Shown piece after piece: positions 37,521-47,720 of a stretch of DNA of 64,000 nt. A model generated the notes under the pieces. That model worked only from the letters and a program-made list of their open reading frames with translations, was not told the origin of the DNA and did no database searches. The translations under genes and the position numbers were made by a program. Each line of letters starts with the position of its first letter. Position 1 is the first letter of the stretch. This DNA comes from Progne subis subis (taxonomy: Eukaryota > Chordata > Aves > Passeriformes > Hirundinidae), in assembly GCA_022316685.1 (NCBI GenBank), contig JAKJHU010000056.1:3587872-3651871 (forward strand). The letters run 5' to 3'.

Positions 37521-40500
37521 GTGGGCATCAATAGCTGAATTTCCTGAAACCCATTTATGAGTCTTCTAACTGAAGGGTGGCATAATCCTTATTTTTCTTG
37601 ATAGGACTTTTAGAGCTTTCTGTTTGTTGCTTTCCATGCTTTTATTGCAATGAGCACCATTTTCCTTACTTAGCTGCTTCCCCACCTTTAAATAACTCTC
37701 TAAATTTGACACAAAAGGCTGCATTAGAAAGATATTGAGAGGATATATTAATTTAAGATTGCAGCTAAAAGAGAACTTCCCCAAAATAAAGTCCATGGCA
37801 GGTTTAAACTCTGGTTCTTCTACCCCAAGGCTGGCAACATGAACTAACACCTAGAAAAATAATAACTTTTCCAAAGTTCCTTTTGATTCCATTAGGAAAA
37901 GTTCTACCTCCATATTAGGCAACGGTGTCTTTAACTGAAGGCATAATGTTGATGTATATTATTGTTTTCATTCTACATACCGTGATTTGGAGCTGAAAAC
38001 TGACAAAAGTTATTAGGTACTTGACTATTCTTCCTAAATATTTTAGACATTCCGAGATAAACTCTAGGTCTCTACCCATCTTACTAACACTGGAAAAACA
38101 GCAATTCTGTGGTAATATTTTATATTACTGGATAGATGTCAGGGCCCTGTTTGCTCCAATATTTTATAAATGTGATAAAGTGAAGGCCCTAATCTAGAGT
38201 GTTCACACTTTCATAAACTCAAATAATTAAAATTGAATGATTGTCACAACAGATTAGCTAAATCCTTGACTTTGGAGAGCTCCAAAACACCATCCTAGCA
38301 GTTGGTTCGCACCAATGGATAATGAGATTACTTGTAGGCATGATATCAATTTCTTCAAAACGAAAGAAACTTAGGTACCTGGCCTCAAAAAATCAAGAAA
38401 TTAGCTTACTAAATACACCAAAAAAAAATAAAGTGTATGTAAAAATGCCTATACAGCAATATTTGGCCACCTAATGTACTAAAATTCCACTGAAATTCTG
38501 CTACAAAGTGGAGAAAAAAAAAAATCTGCTGGTGTTGTAGGAACATAATCCAACAGCAAGAAACATTATCTTTGCCCTCAAGGTGGAGAAGAACTCAAAG
38601 GGAATTGACAGGCTTATATCAACCTCTCATCATTAAGAAAATGTAGCAATGCAATTATATGTAGTCTTATTTTGCTGAAATATTTTATGTCAGGCACAGG
38701 GTGTTCTGAGGTGATACAGATAATTAGCAGAGAAATTTAATCATCCATATCACAAGGAAAGAAAAAAGAAAAGTCTCTTTAATCAAAAGATAGACCCACC
38801 TGATCCAAAATGAGAATGTTTCAGTATGTCTTCCAGGCTAGAAAGCCTAGTTAAAAATTAATGGAAGTTGGCAAGCATTAAATTATCTACCTAAAAGATC
38901 CTATACAGCTTCACAAATTAAATAGAAATCCATTGATATTCACAAAATAAGTTATCTGCAGGACTAATGCATTGGAATAGTGAAATAACATATACCAAAG
39001 GCAGAATGCCCTCTGAGCAATGTGCCATCACTATGGCTCGTGCTGAACAGAGGGGTCATTTGTGGGTCCAGGTTTTCTGCTTGGCTTAAGTGGGAACTGT
39101 GCTATTTCATACCAGTAGAGCTTGACTCATGCTGGGGTTGAGGGAAATTTTATGGCTGGATAGTGGCACTGAAGCTGTGGCTTCAGTGGCAGGACTTGTG
39201 TTGATTTCAATGGGATGAGCCTCCTTGGCTCTTAGTGCTTGGCGTTTTCTTGGCAATATGTGAGATCTTTCTTGGTTCTGGGACTTGTGGTTTTGGTATC
39301 TTTCCAACTTGGCTGGAATCACTGTTAGGAGTGAACACTTGAATGAAGCAGGTTTTTATGCTTTTAAAAACGTCCTTCATTCTCAACTTAATTGTGATTG
39401 AAAAATGGTAGACTGTCAGAATGGTATTGAAATAAAATTAAACTTGCTTTAGAGGATAAAATCTGTTTGCATAACAAACTTTCAAATGTTTACCACAAGC
39501 CTGTCTATATTTTCATTTCAGTGGTAATGAGAAAACCTTAGCACATATGTTGCTTTCAGCATACTGTATTCTAGTTAGGCTTTTGTGTGGATTTATGCAT
39601 TTGTTTTTCAAGCTCTGCAGTCTCCACTTGTACTTGGTGGCACAGGATACTCTTAATTTAGCAAACACAATGGGATCCACTTGCTAGGCACTGGAATTGG
39701 TGAAGTCCAGATGGAAATCCAAAGGACATTTAAGGATGAGGATACTTGCTAGAAGAGATTAATGAGTAGTATATCATTCTACAACAGGACTTGTGGTTTT
39801 TGAAGTATAAAAAACTTCAGCCCTGATTAACCAGAAGTGGTACTTGTCTGAAAAACAAAATCCCCATAATGCTTCTTGTTAGCATTTTCCTGTTACAACT
39901 AGTGATTCTAATGATGTTGCCCAGATTTTCTTAGCATCCCCATGCATTTGAATTTCATATGCCCAGACATGATTCAGAAATCATATTCTGAATGCTTTTC
40001 CTCCTACTCTGAATCCCTTAGCAACTTCAGTTTCATTCATGGAAAAGTAACTATTTGAACTCTGTTTATTTTTAGCTTTTATTAATGGAGTTTAAAAGTT
40101 GGAAATATGAAAAAGCAAGAAGCCTAAAGGCAGAATCTACTTCTAGTAGAAATCCTCCAGATTTTGCCCTCCTGCAGCTGTCAACATCACTTTGTGCTTA
40201 GGCTGTACTATAGAGCTTATCTGCTGCTTGTCTTAGGAGGAAATCCCGTGCTCAGTATGCTCGGGGACTTGTGGATGACATACATTATGTTCTTCTACCC
40301 GAGGAAGTAAAAACACAGCACATCCATTTTTGTTGTGGATGTGAGTCTGAGACCTGCCCATCCACTCTGCTTTTGTGAGAGCACAGAAGGCTCTGCCTGG
40401 GCCAGGTGGGGTAACTGCATAACAAAATAAAAGGCACTGCCCCATGTGAGCCTGGAAGCTCTTGGGTTTATCTCGGGCTACATGAAAGCAAGCTGGGGAT

Positions 40501-41440
40501 CTCTGTACTGACCCCATGGTCTATTTGCAGATGAATAATTCACTCAGGGATCATGGGGAATTGGCTGAATTGCAGGTAGCTGTCCAGAAGTGATGTGCCT
40601 CAAGCCAAATCCCTAATGAATCCAACAAATGTTTTTGAAGAACTAGATGTCAAAGCACATATATGGGTATTTAGTGTCTTAGTAGTGTCAGGAGATATCA
40701 GATGTGTTGACCTCCCCACTGTTTCCCCTGGGAAATTGGTACATGAGGAATAAAGTGTCTGATTATTCCCTTGGGAAAATATGCTCCTGTTGGTGTAACG
40801 GGAACATATCAGTAAGTCTTTCCTCAAAGACTTCAGGTGTTCCAATGCAAATTCCCTGAACATGTGAAGTTTTAAAGTCCTACATTAAACTGGAAGGGAT
40901 GAGAAGTGAATGAACATGCTGTCAGAAAAATAAGGTGGAGAAACAGGTTGGTAGTAACCCAACAAAATCTAATTGAAGAAAAATTAATCAAAATATATAT
41001 ATAATTCTAAAATCCAGAGGTTTCTATCATATTCACTTTTTCCTCAGGAAACTGAGGATGCTGTCTGAGATAATATAATCTCCTTTTTTCAGACTCCCAT
41101 TTATGTTAACAAAGATGGCTTAAGCACCCTCATGCAGTAAGAGCTAGCAAATACTAACTTTTTAACAGCAGCTGCTCTGTCATTATTCTAATCCCTTGAA
41201 GAATTAGTGATCCTCAGAAGTAAATTTTAGATTTATTTAACAGTGTATCTACTTTATCTTTCTCTCGAATTTCTTCTCTGGAAGACAAGCCGACTTCCTT
41301 AGAAGACAAGACTAGAAGCTGTAAATACTTGGGCAAAGTTTTAGGATATTGGGAGTGAAGATTTTTCAGAAGAGATGTGTAGTTTGACTTGAGCAATGAA
41401 ATTCTCAAAATTGATGCACTTAATAAGAAAAAAAAAAATG
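37521..41440. other. Non-coding stretch, nothing recognised
   Basis: AT-rich throughout. No exon, RNA gene or repeat recognised beyond short A runs at 38,421 and 38,513. The frame at 39107-39322 minus (71 codons) is charged but unplaceable. Confidence 0.4.
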
Positions 41441-41460
41441 TTCCTTGCTGTTAATTCTCG

Positions 41461-41557
41461 TTGGGTGGGTTTTTTTGGTTTTTTTTTGGTTTTTCTTTTC
41501 TTTTTTTTTTCTTTTTTTTTTCCTTTTTTTTTTTCCTTTTTTTTTTTTCCCCCCCCA
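41461..41557. repeat. T-rich low-complexity block ending in C8
   Basis: T runs broken by GG, then by C or CC, ending in eight C at 41,549-41,556. The Phe-rich frame at 41445-41693 is an artefact. Confidence 0.95.
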
Positions 41558-41749
41558 GTGTTGCGTTACTAAATACTCTTATGGAATATATTTACTCTTA
41601 CTGAAGCTGTCCCTGACCTATTTAGGATTGCACAGTGTAACATTCAACCATTTCATTTGGGATCCCACCAATCCTGTTCCTCCTGAATATTAAAATTTAA
41701 TAACAAAGCAAGTACTAGAGATGATCTTTGCCTCAGCTGTTGTCTCCTT

Positions 41750-42245
41750 TTCTTGGCGCTCATCAGACCACATCTGTGGTTCAGTTTTGGGACCTCACTA
41801 CACAACTGATACAAATTGGAGCAAGTTCAGCAGAAAGTCCCCAGGATGGCCAGGGATTGTATCATTTAACCCTTGCAGAGAGGCTGAGGGAGATGGGCTG
41901 GTTCAGCCTGGAGAAGAGATGGGTTTGGGGGGACCTGGGAGCAGCTTTCAAACTTTTTGGGGAGGTCTTTGAGAAGATAGAACCAAGCTCTTCACAGTGA
42001 GGAGCATCAGGAGGATGAGAAGCAACAGGCATAAGCTGAAACAAGAAAAGCTCAGACTGAATATGGGGAAAATCTTCATCTCTTTGAGGAGTCAGCCATT
42101 AGAAGAGGCTCTGCAATCCAAATTCCTGCAGGGTGTCAAGACATGGCAAAGCTCTGAGCAAGCTGGTCTGACCTCAGAGTTGACACTGCCTCAGTAGGAG
42201 GCTATGGTGGAAACTTCCTGAGGTCCTTCCATTCTGAGAGATTGA
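41750..42245 (+). mobile_element. CR1 LINE fragment, 3' region
   Basis: Plus-strand CR1 with the standard order of blocks: 'tggttcagttttgggacctc', 'gagcaagttcagcagaaagt', 'ctggttcagcctggagaaga', 'ggacctgggagcagctttca', and a final 'cttcctgaggtccttccatt'. The terminal octamers are missing or degraded. This copy covers more of the 3' untranslated region than the 13 kb copy. The frames at 41721-42197 are element sequence and not genes. Confidence 0.9.
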
Positions 42246-43252
42246 TCCCAAGCATCTGGGATGGGTTCCCCCTCAGCATTTCTACTGGAAGTCACCAACT
42301 TTCATGGATGCATGACACAAAGTGCAAATCAGCCTCCCTTCCTTGCTTAGCTCAGACTGTGGGCCCAGTGGAGGGAAGAAGATGTGAGTCACTTGACAAA
42401 ACCATGTGCTGGGGACCTGGATTAGGTGGAATGCAGAGGATGGGGAGAATTCAGAGCAAAAGAGTAATATGGCTTAGCCCTATCTTAGAGAACACAGTCT
42501 TGAAATTAGGTTGGACAGAAGCCTGGGCATAGGCTTGTGGCATCAAGCTGACAGGTAGAAGACAGGATCCTCACAAAAGGGTCTGACTGAGAAGAAAAAG
42601 CCATTTGTTGTATTTTGAAAACACAAATACTTTTACTGGAGACAGAAAAAGGTAACCTTAAATTAAGGAGAGGAAGTGAAATCCTGATGCTCTTAGAACT
42701 GACTCTTAATACAACAGCTGTTGTATTTGTCTGTGGTCTTACAACCTTAAAAGATTTTTCTTTCAAAATATTGAAAAAATGAATGTCTGTGCTCTGCAGC
42801 CAGCTAATACTTTGTGAAATTAATTCTTTCATTCTATTCAGAAAGACTGTTCCTGGGCTTGTTTGGAGAGTGAGGAGAGCCAGCATCAAATGCATTGAAT
42901 GGGTTTTATTTGATAAAATAAATTTTCCCAGTCTCTTATCAACATGGCTTTAAATAAAGTATTGTGAATAGGATGTAAGCATTGTAGCCCGTGTTCCTTC
43001 TCAGATAAAGAAAGTCAGCCTCAGAGTACTGAAACCCACTGAAAGAATAGAATATCTATGAGGCTTTATTTTTTTTCCTTAGATCTCATTCTGTGAGAGA
43101 TGTAAGAAAAGCACATTTTCTCAAAGTGGCCTATAAAAATGTTGGTAGATGAAGGTGCCATGTTGGTTTTGTCATAGTACCTCAGGTAAGGAGGCTATCT
43201 CTAGATCAGATTTGAAATGAAAACTTCCTGATTTCCCAGGGTTTTCCTCCTG
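42246..43252. other. Non-coding stretch, nothing recognised
   Basis: No exon or transposon recognised. A 129-codon frame at 42506-42895 minus has no domain and is treated as chance. Confidence 0.4.
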
Positions 43253-43312
43253 TTACGCACCTTAGATGCGTAATCTGTCTTAATGGACAGATTGCAAAAA
43301 AAAAAAAAAAAA
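43253..43312. other. Two overlapping perfect stem-loops followed by poly(A)
   Basis: TTACGCA (43,253-43,259) pairs with TGCGTAA (43,267-43,273) across a seven-base loop. AATCTGTC (43,272-43,279) pairs with GACAGATT (43,286-43,293) across six bases. After one or two bases a run of A continues to about 43,312. The first arm pair keeps two CpG sites in an AT-rich setting. Function unknown. Confidence 0.85.
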
Positions 43313-44204
43313 CCAAAAACCTTTTTACACTGGGGTTTCTCTTCATATCTTTCTGTTAAGATGCAGCCGAGTCTGGGCCAAACCTTCCCACATTCATGTC
43401 AAAAGTAAATCTAGTGGCAAAGGAGGTGCGATGAGACTAAACCAAGGAATGCAAAAGTAATGAATTTTCACATTTTCCCTCTGAGAAAAAGCCTGATAAG
43501 ATGAAGGAATATTTTCATGTTTTATTGAGGTTTCCTGGGCTAGATCTCTGGTCTTAAATACAGAGGCTTTTTAGCTACTTAAATCATACTATTTTATTGG
43601 GTCCCAGGATGATTGTCTGTCCTTTCACATCACTCAAAGGAAGCAAAAATATATGTTCCCTACAAAAATGCGGAAGAAATATTGGATCACCTTTCTGCAT
43701 TCACCATGTCACTTCCTAATAATAAAAAAACTTGATTCCTTGTTCAGTGAGAGTATTTGTTGCAGCTCTAGCAGTTTTCCATTAGAATGACACAGAAAAC
43801 ATCCATCAAGAAGAAAAGCTCAAAAGATGTCTGGATGGTGGATGACAGGGAGTCCAGTCAGATTAATGCACTTGAGGGACTAATGTGGTGGTATCACTTG
43901 TAGCTGCCCTAAAAGTCCCAAATCTGAAGGACAGTGTCGTTGCCTGTTTGCAACAGAATCACCTGGCCACAGCCTGAGGTACAAATCTGCAGCACAGCTT
44001 AGTCTCACACTTAGAGATCTGAGACAAGTCTAAGCTGTTCCATCAGCCAAGCAAAAGTGGTTCAGGAGTGAAAAATACCAGCAAAGATCATGATCAGCAT
44101 AACCTGAAGCCTCTGGGAACATGTGGGAAGCAGTTTTGGAATCATCTTAGAAAGCAACAGACAAGCCATTTGTTAGAGACGTTTTGATCTGTCTGCGGTG
44201 CTGT
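43313..44204. other. Non-coding stretch, nothing recognised
   Basis: No exon or transposon recognised. Confidence 0.4.
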
Positions 44205-44370
44205 GAGCCTTTGGGCTTGAAGGATCCTCCGGAAGTTTCTAGCCCAACTTCCTACTCAGAACAGGGTGAGCTCTCACATCAGACCAGGATAACCAGGGCT
44301 TCATCCATTCAGCTTTGGAAACTTCCAGGCTTGGACTCTGGTCATTTAACTTAGCAGTGTTTTCACTCCA
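44205..44370 (-). mobile_element. CR1 LINE fragment, diverged
   Basis: On the minus strand this resembles the 3' end of CR1. Plus-strand landmarks are 'ttgaaggatcctccggaag', 'ctagcccaacttcctactca' and 'ttcagctttggaaacttcc'. More diverged than the other CR1 copies, with unclear borders. Confidence 0.65.
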
Positions 44371-44469
44371 TCTTTTCTCAAAGTGTCAAAGGAGTCAGAA
44401 AATAGGAATTAAAAGGTGTAAACAAGAATTCTGTCCCGTAAAGCGTTTAGCATTTTTGCCATAATATCA

Positions 44470-44800
44470 TGAGTGTCATTTTGCACAAGACTGCAAAAAC
44501 ACATTTGTTTCCTGTTTCTGTAGTCTGGATTATAGGGTCAGACTTCAATGGCAGAAGTGGAAGCACAATAATGTATAAATTCCAGCCAAATGGACCCTGG
44601 TTGAAGTTTAATAAAAGAAAAAGCCCTGGATATTGTCAGTGGTAAACTAAGCATTTTGCCAGTAATCTCAACTTTAAACAAAGCTGTTTTAATCAAGATA
44701 ATTGCTACTTTTATGCCAATAGTGCATAAATTAAATATGAAATCAAAATAAGAGATAAACACTGCAACTGCATTATGACAAAACTGAGGTAAAAATATCC
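44470..44800. promoter_or_regulatory. Candidate conserved element upstream of the CpG island
   Basis: Repeat-free AT-rich sequence about 1 kb upstream of the island, with an 'aacaaag' TCF/SOX-like word, 'ttaatcaag' and several ATTA/TAAA cores. Its position would suit a proximal enhancer. Composition evidence only. Confidence 0.25.
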
Positions 44801-45754
44801 AAAACCCGACTACTGCCAGAGTTCAATGTATGGTAAAGAATTTCTATTGGTGTTTGAAGTAATGCAGGAGGCAAATGGAGCTACTAACAGTGAAGTACAG
44901 GTATAATTTGCATTCGTACATAATTAAAACACCTAAGGGTAAAAACTGAGATGGAACAGGAACTGCCTGATAAAACACCAAAGTCAAAGTAAAGAAACCC
45001 AGACCAGAGTTTGAGGAACATAATGAAGAACTTCCTTTCCAAAATGCACTTGTATGAGGTACAAGCTATTCTCAAATAAAGACAGGGAGAGGGTAGTCAA
45101 GATCTTCAAGTGAAGGGTGGCATTTTTGTAAAACAAAAGCTCCCACAGGTAATCCTCAAAGGTACCAGCATCATCTGCCATTGGCACTTCCCACAAGTGT
45201 CCCACAAGAAGTCTCACTTCTCCCATTACCACCATTGCTGAGATACCTGCTTAATGTCTTGGGTGAGATTTTGTATTTAAATATCTTTCAGCAGCTGGGT
45301 GGCTTAAAGAAAACTAGAGTGTGAACAACACTATGAGATTGCCCAGGTTGTGTCCTATTTCTAGTGAACACCCATTGCCTATGAAGTGAAGATGCTGGCA
45401 ACTGTGAAGGAGCAGAGTTCAAAGTTCTACAGATGGGCATAGAATAAGGATGCATGGATATGTCTGCAGTTTCCTCACTGGAAAGAAAAAGAAAAAAAAA
45501 TTTTTTGGTTTAGCCATTGGTTTGGTTAAACCTTGGATGATAAGAGTTCCTGCTTTTCCTGCTTTTTCTTCTTGGTTTCCCTTCTCAGACATTAATCAAA
45601 TCACTTCTCCGTTTCTTTCCTCCTTTTGAATGAGCAACACGCAAAGCAGCCCTGTTCCTGTGAAATCGATCGGCACCTAATTCTCCTGAAATGTAATTAC
45701 TTCTGGTGCATCAGGGAGAGACAAAAGAGACCACACTCCACAAGGATTTTTTTT
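44801..45754. other. Non-coding stretch upstream of the CpG island
   Basis: AT-rich. An A/T-run pair at 45,480-45,510 and no recognised exon. Confidence 0.4.
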
Positions 45755-46372
45755 TTTTCCTATGTGCGAGCCGAGGTGTGAATCTCCGGGATGTGTGGCA
45801 AGGCTCCGTCCCGGGAAAGCTGCGCCGAGGCGAGGAGGGACCACGTTGTCACAAGGGCAGCAGGACAGCACCGGCTTCCAGCGGCTGCTCCAGCCACCTG
45901 TGGGGCAGCGCAGTTGAGAGACTGCGGTGACAGCCAGGGAAACCTCTCCCGAGTGCGGGCACGGCTGGAAAGGCGCGGAGGCCACGGCCGGGTGCAGCTG
46001 CAGCCCGGCGCCGGCAATGCCCTTGGCTTCGCGTTTTCCCGTGCGGGAGCCGAGCTCCGGCATCCCCCTGCCCGTTCCTGCGGCGTGCGGAGGGGCTCGA
46101 CCCGCATCCCAAACCCTGGCGTTGGGACAAACGCCCGGATCCCCGAGAGCATGCTGCGGGCTGGGAGCGGCGGGGTCCGGGGGGCTGCGGGGCGCAGCCA
46201 TGGAAACGCCGAGCATCCCCCTCTCCCCGCGGCAGCGCCGTGCTATTCCCCACCCTCCCTGCACCAGCCGTGGCCTGGCCGGGGCCGGGCTCAGCCGGGG
46301 AACAGTTAACGCCGGAGAGGCGGCTCCTCTCCCCACACCCTCCCCGGTTCGTGGTGTAAAAAGCGTGTGTAA

Positions 46373-46386
46373 CCCCCCCCCCCCCC
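46373..46386. repeat. Poly(C) run, 14 bases
   Basis: Pure C run inside the CpG island. Its complement is G-rich and could form a G-quadruplex with nearby G runs. Confidence 0.95.
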
Positions 46387-46720
46387 AGCCGGGAGAGCGG
46401 CGAGACGGGAACGGCTAGCGGAGGAGGCGACAGCCTCTCCGCCTACTCCAGCTCCCCTCTTTTTTTATTTATTGCTCCCCCCCTCCCTTTTTTTCTGCAA
46501 CTGCTCCGCGGGGTGGGCTCTGCTCGGCGGGACCGCCCGGGCCCGGGGCGGCGGCCGGGCATGGCCGGGGCGGGGGGCGTGTGCGCGGCTCCCTCCTGCC
46601 CACCCCGCTCCGCCGGCTCCCGCAGGGCAAAACCTGGATCCGGCTGGTGACAGCGCTGGGTGCCCCCGCTGGTCCCGCCTTCCTTCTTTTTCTGGCAGGG
46701 GCTGCTTTATTTTTTTTGCT

Positions 46721-46734
<14 letters not shown>

Positions 46735-46760
<26 letters not shown>
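46735..46760. repeat. Poly(T) run, 26 bases
   Basis: Pure T run inside the CpG island, followed by CCCTTTCGG. The Phe- or Lys-rich frames across it (46465-46928, both strands) are artefacts. Confidence 0.95.
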
Positions 46761-46782
46761 CCCTTTCGGTCAAAAGGAAAAA

Positions 46783-46789
46783 TATATAT
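46783..46789 (+). promoter_or_regulatory. TATA-like motif
   Basis: TATATAT in 'aaaaatatatattgaaaagg', isolated in GC-rich sequence about 180 bases upstream of the candidate start codon at 46,969. A TATA box here would place a start of transcription near 46,815 and a 5' leader of about 150 bases. It could equally be fortuitous, since island promoters usually lack TATA. Confidence 0.3.
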
Positions 46790-46968
46790 TGAAAAGGGTG
46801 GGGAAGGAAAAGATAGGAAGCAGGCACCCTCCCCCTCCGCTGCTCGTAGTCCCCTCCACTCCACACCAAAAAGAGCCATCGCAAGTGCACGCCAGTTCTT
46901 CACTAAAGTGATCCAGCCGCTGGATTAAGTAACTCTCGGGGAACAGCACACGCACACACACGGCAAAA

Positions 46969-47019
46969 ATGAAGGAAAAGGCAATGTTTCAAACGGCTAA
47001 AATGCAAGGAAACATGCTG
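46969..47019 (+). CDS. Candidate first coding exon of an unidentified gene
   Basis: Inside the CpG island, an ATG with A at -3 opens 17 codons (MKEKAMFQTAKMQGNML) ending exactly at a strong splice donor, CTG|GTAAGT at 47,020. An in-frame TAA at 46,930-46,932 bounds the frame upstream, so this is its first ATG. If unspliced, it would stop at TGA 47,047-47,049 after 26 codons. The exon would end in phase 0. The peptide is basic and hydrophilic, with no signal peptide or domain. Short first exons of this kind are common in vertebrate genes with long first introns. I could not place the peptide in a known protein, nor find a convincing second exon downstream. The chance of an ATG followed by an in-frame consensus donor in such DNA is not negligible. 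Confidence 0.4.
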
Positions 47020-47405
47020 GTAAGTGGCTGCTGCTGGCGCCTCCAGTGACTGTAAGTAAGTGTCGGGGCTCCCTGCTCGGCTCGGCGCCGCCAGACCCCG
47101 CTCGCCGCCCGCACGGTGGGTGCGGAGCCCCGCTGCCGGGGCCGGGCTGGCCGGGAGACACGAGAGGGGGCTTTGCTTGCTGTCCTGGCCCCGCTTGGTG
47201 TCTGTGCCCCCGCTGAAGGGGGTCGCGGGGGAGTTGGGGGTGCCGGGGTGTCCCCCTTAGCCGGGGCTGGCTGGGGCACCGCGCCCGGCACGGCCAACTT
47301 CGCCAAGTTGATGACCGCGATGTGTGTGCGTGAGCTGGGGCTGTGCGGGCTGCCTCGCCTTCCCTCCGGCATTACTACTGGAAACATTTGTCTTCATGCC
47401 ATTAG

Positions 47406-47455
47406 GAAAAAAAACCAAAAAACAAAAAACCCCAACCCCCCCAAAAAACCCCACT
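47406..47455. repeat. A/C-only low-complexity block
   Basis: A runs broken by C runs, no G or T, within the 3' part of the island. Same type as the blocks at 23.1, 23.4 and 51.4 kb. Confidence 0.92.
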
Positions 47456-47720
47456 CCTACTCGGGATGCCTTTTCGATAATCCCCCTCCTCCCTTAAGGA
47501 CAAAATAAAAGCATCCAGCTGCTCTGCCGGAAGAAGTGCTGGTTGCCATCTTGTGCTGATGGAAATATATTTGGTGTGTTTTGCCTGCTGGCTTGACCCG
47601 CTGGGGGCGGCGGGGCTGGGGGTGCCGGGGCCCCGCATGCGGCGGCTCCGCAGCCGGGAGGAGCTCGCTGCGGTGGGGCGGAGGTGCACCGCAGGCTGGG
47701 AGAGGCTTCAGGGCGCTTCG

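Larger units (their letters stand above)
45755..47720. promoter_or_regulatory. CpG island, likely promoter
   Basis: GC and CpG density rise abruptly at about 45,760 and fall after about 47,720, against CpG-poor flanks. GC-box words such as 'cggggcggcggccgggc' (about 46,542-46,560) and 'ggccggggcgggg' (about 46,563-46,575) occur, with the palindrome CCGCATGCGG at 47,633-47,642. A C14 run (46,373-46,386), a T26 run (46,735-46,760) and an A/C block (47,406-47,455) interrupt it. Unmethylated islands of this size mark promoters, often of developmental or widely expressed genes. Long open frames on both strands (up to 219 codons, 45677-46336 minus) are expected in GC-rich DNA and are not called. 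Confidence 0.85.

Noticed and set aside
41721..42197. Open frames at 41.7-42.2 kb
   Set aside because: They lie within the CR1 3' untranslated region.
45677..46418. Several overlapping frames of 130-219 codons on both strands
   Set aside because: Stop codons are rare in GC-rich island DNA, and frames are open on both strands at once. The translations are Ala/Gly/Pro/Arg-rich without domains.
46465..46928. Frames containing poly-Lys or poly-Phe runs
   Set aside because: They read through the T26 run and differ only in frame; no conserved sequence flanks the run.
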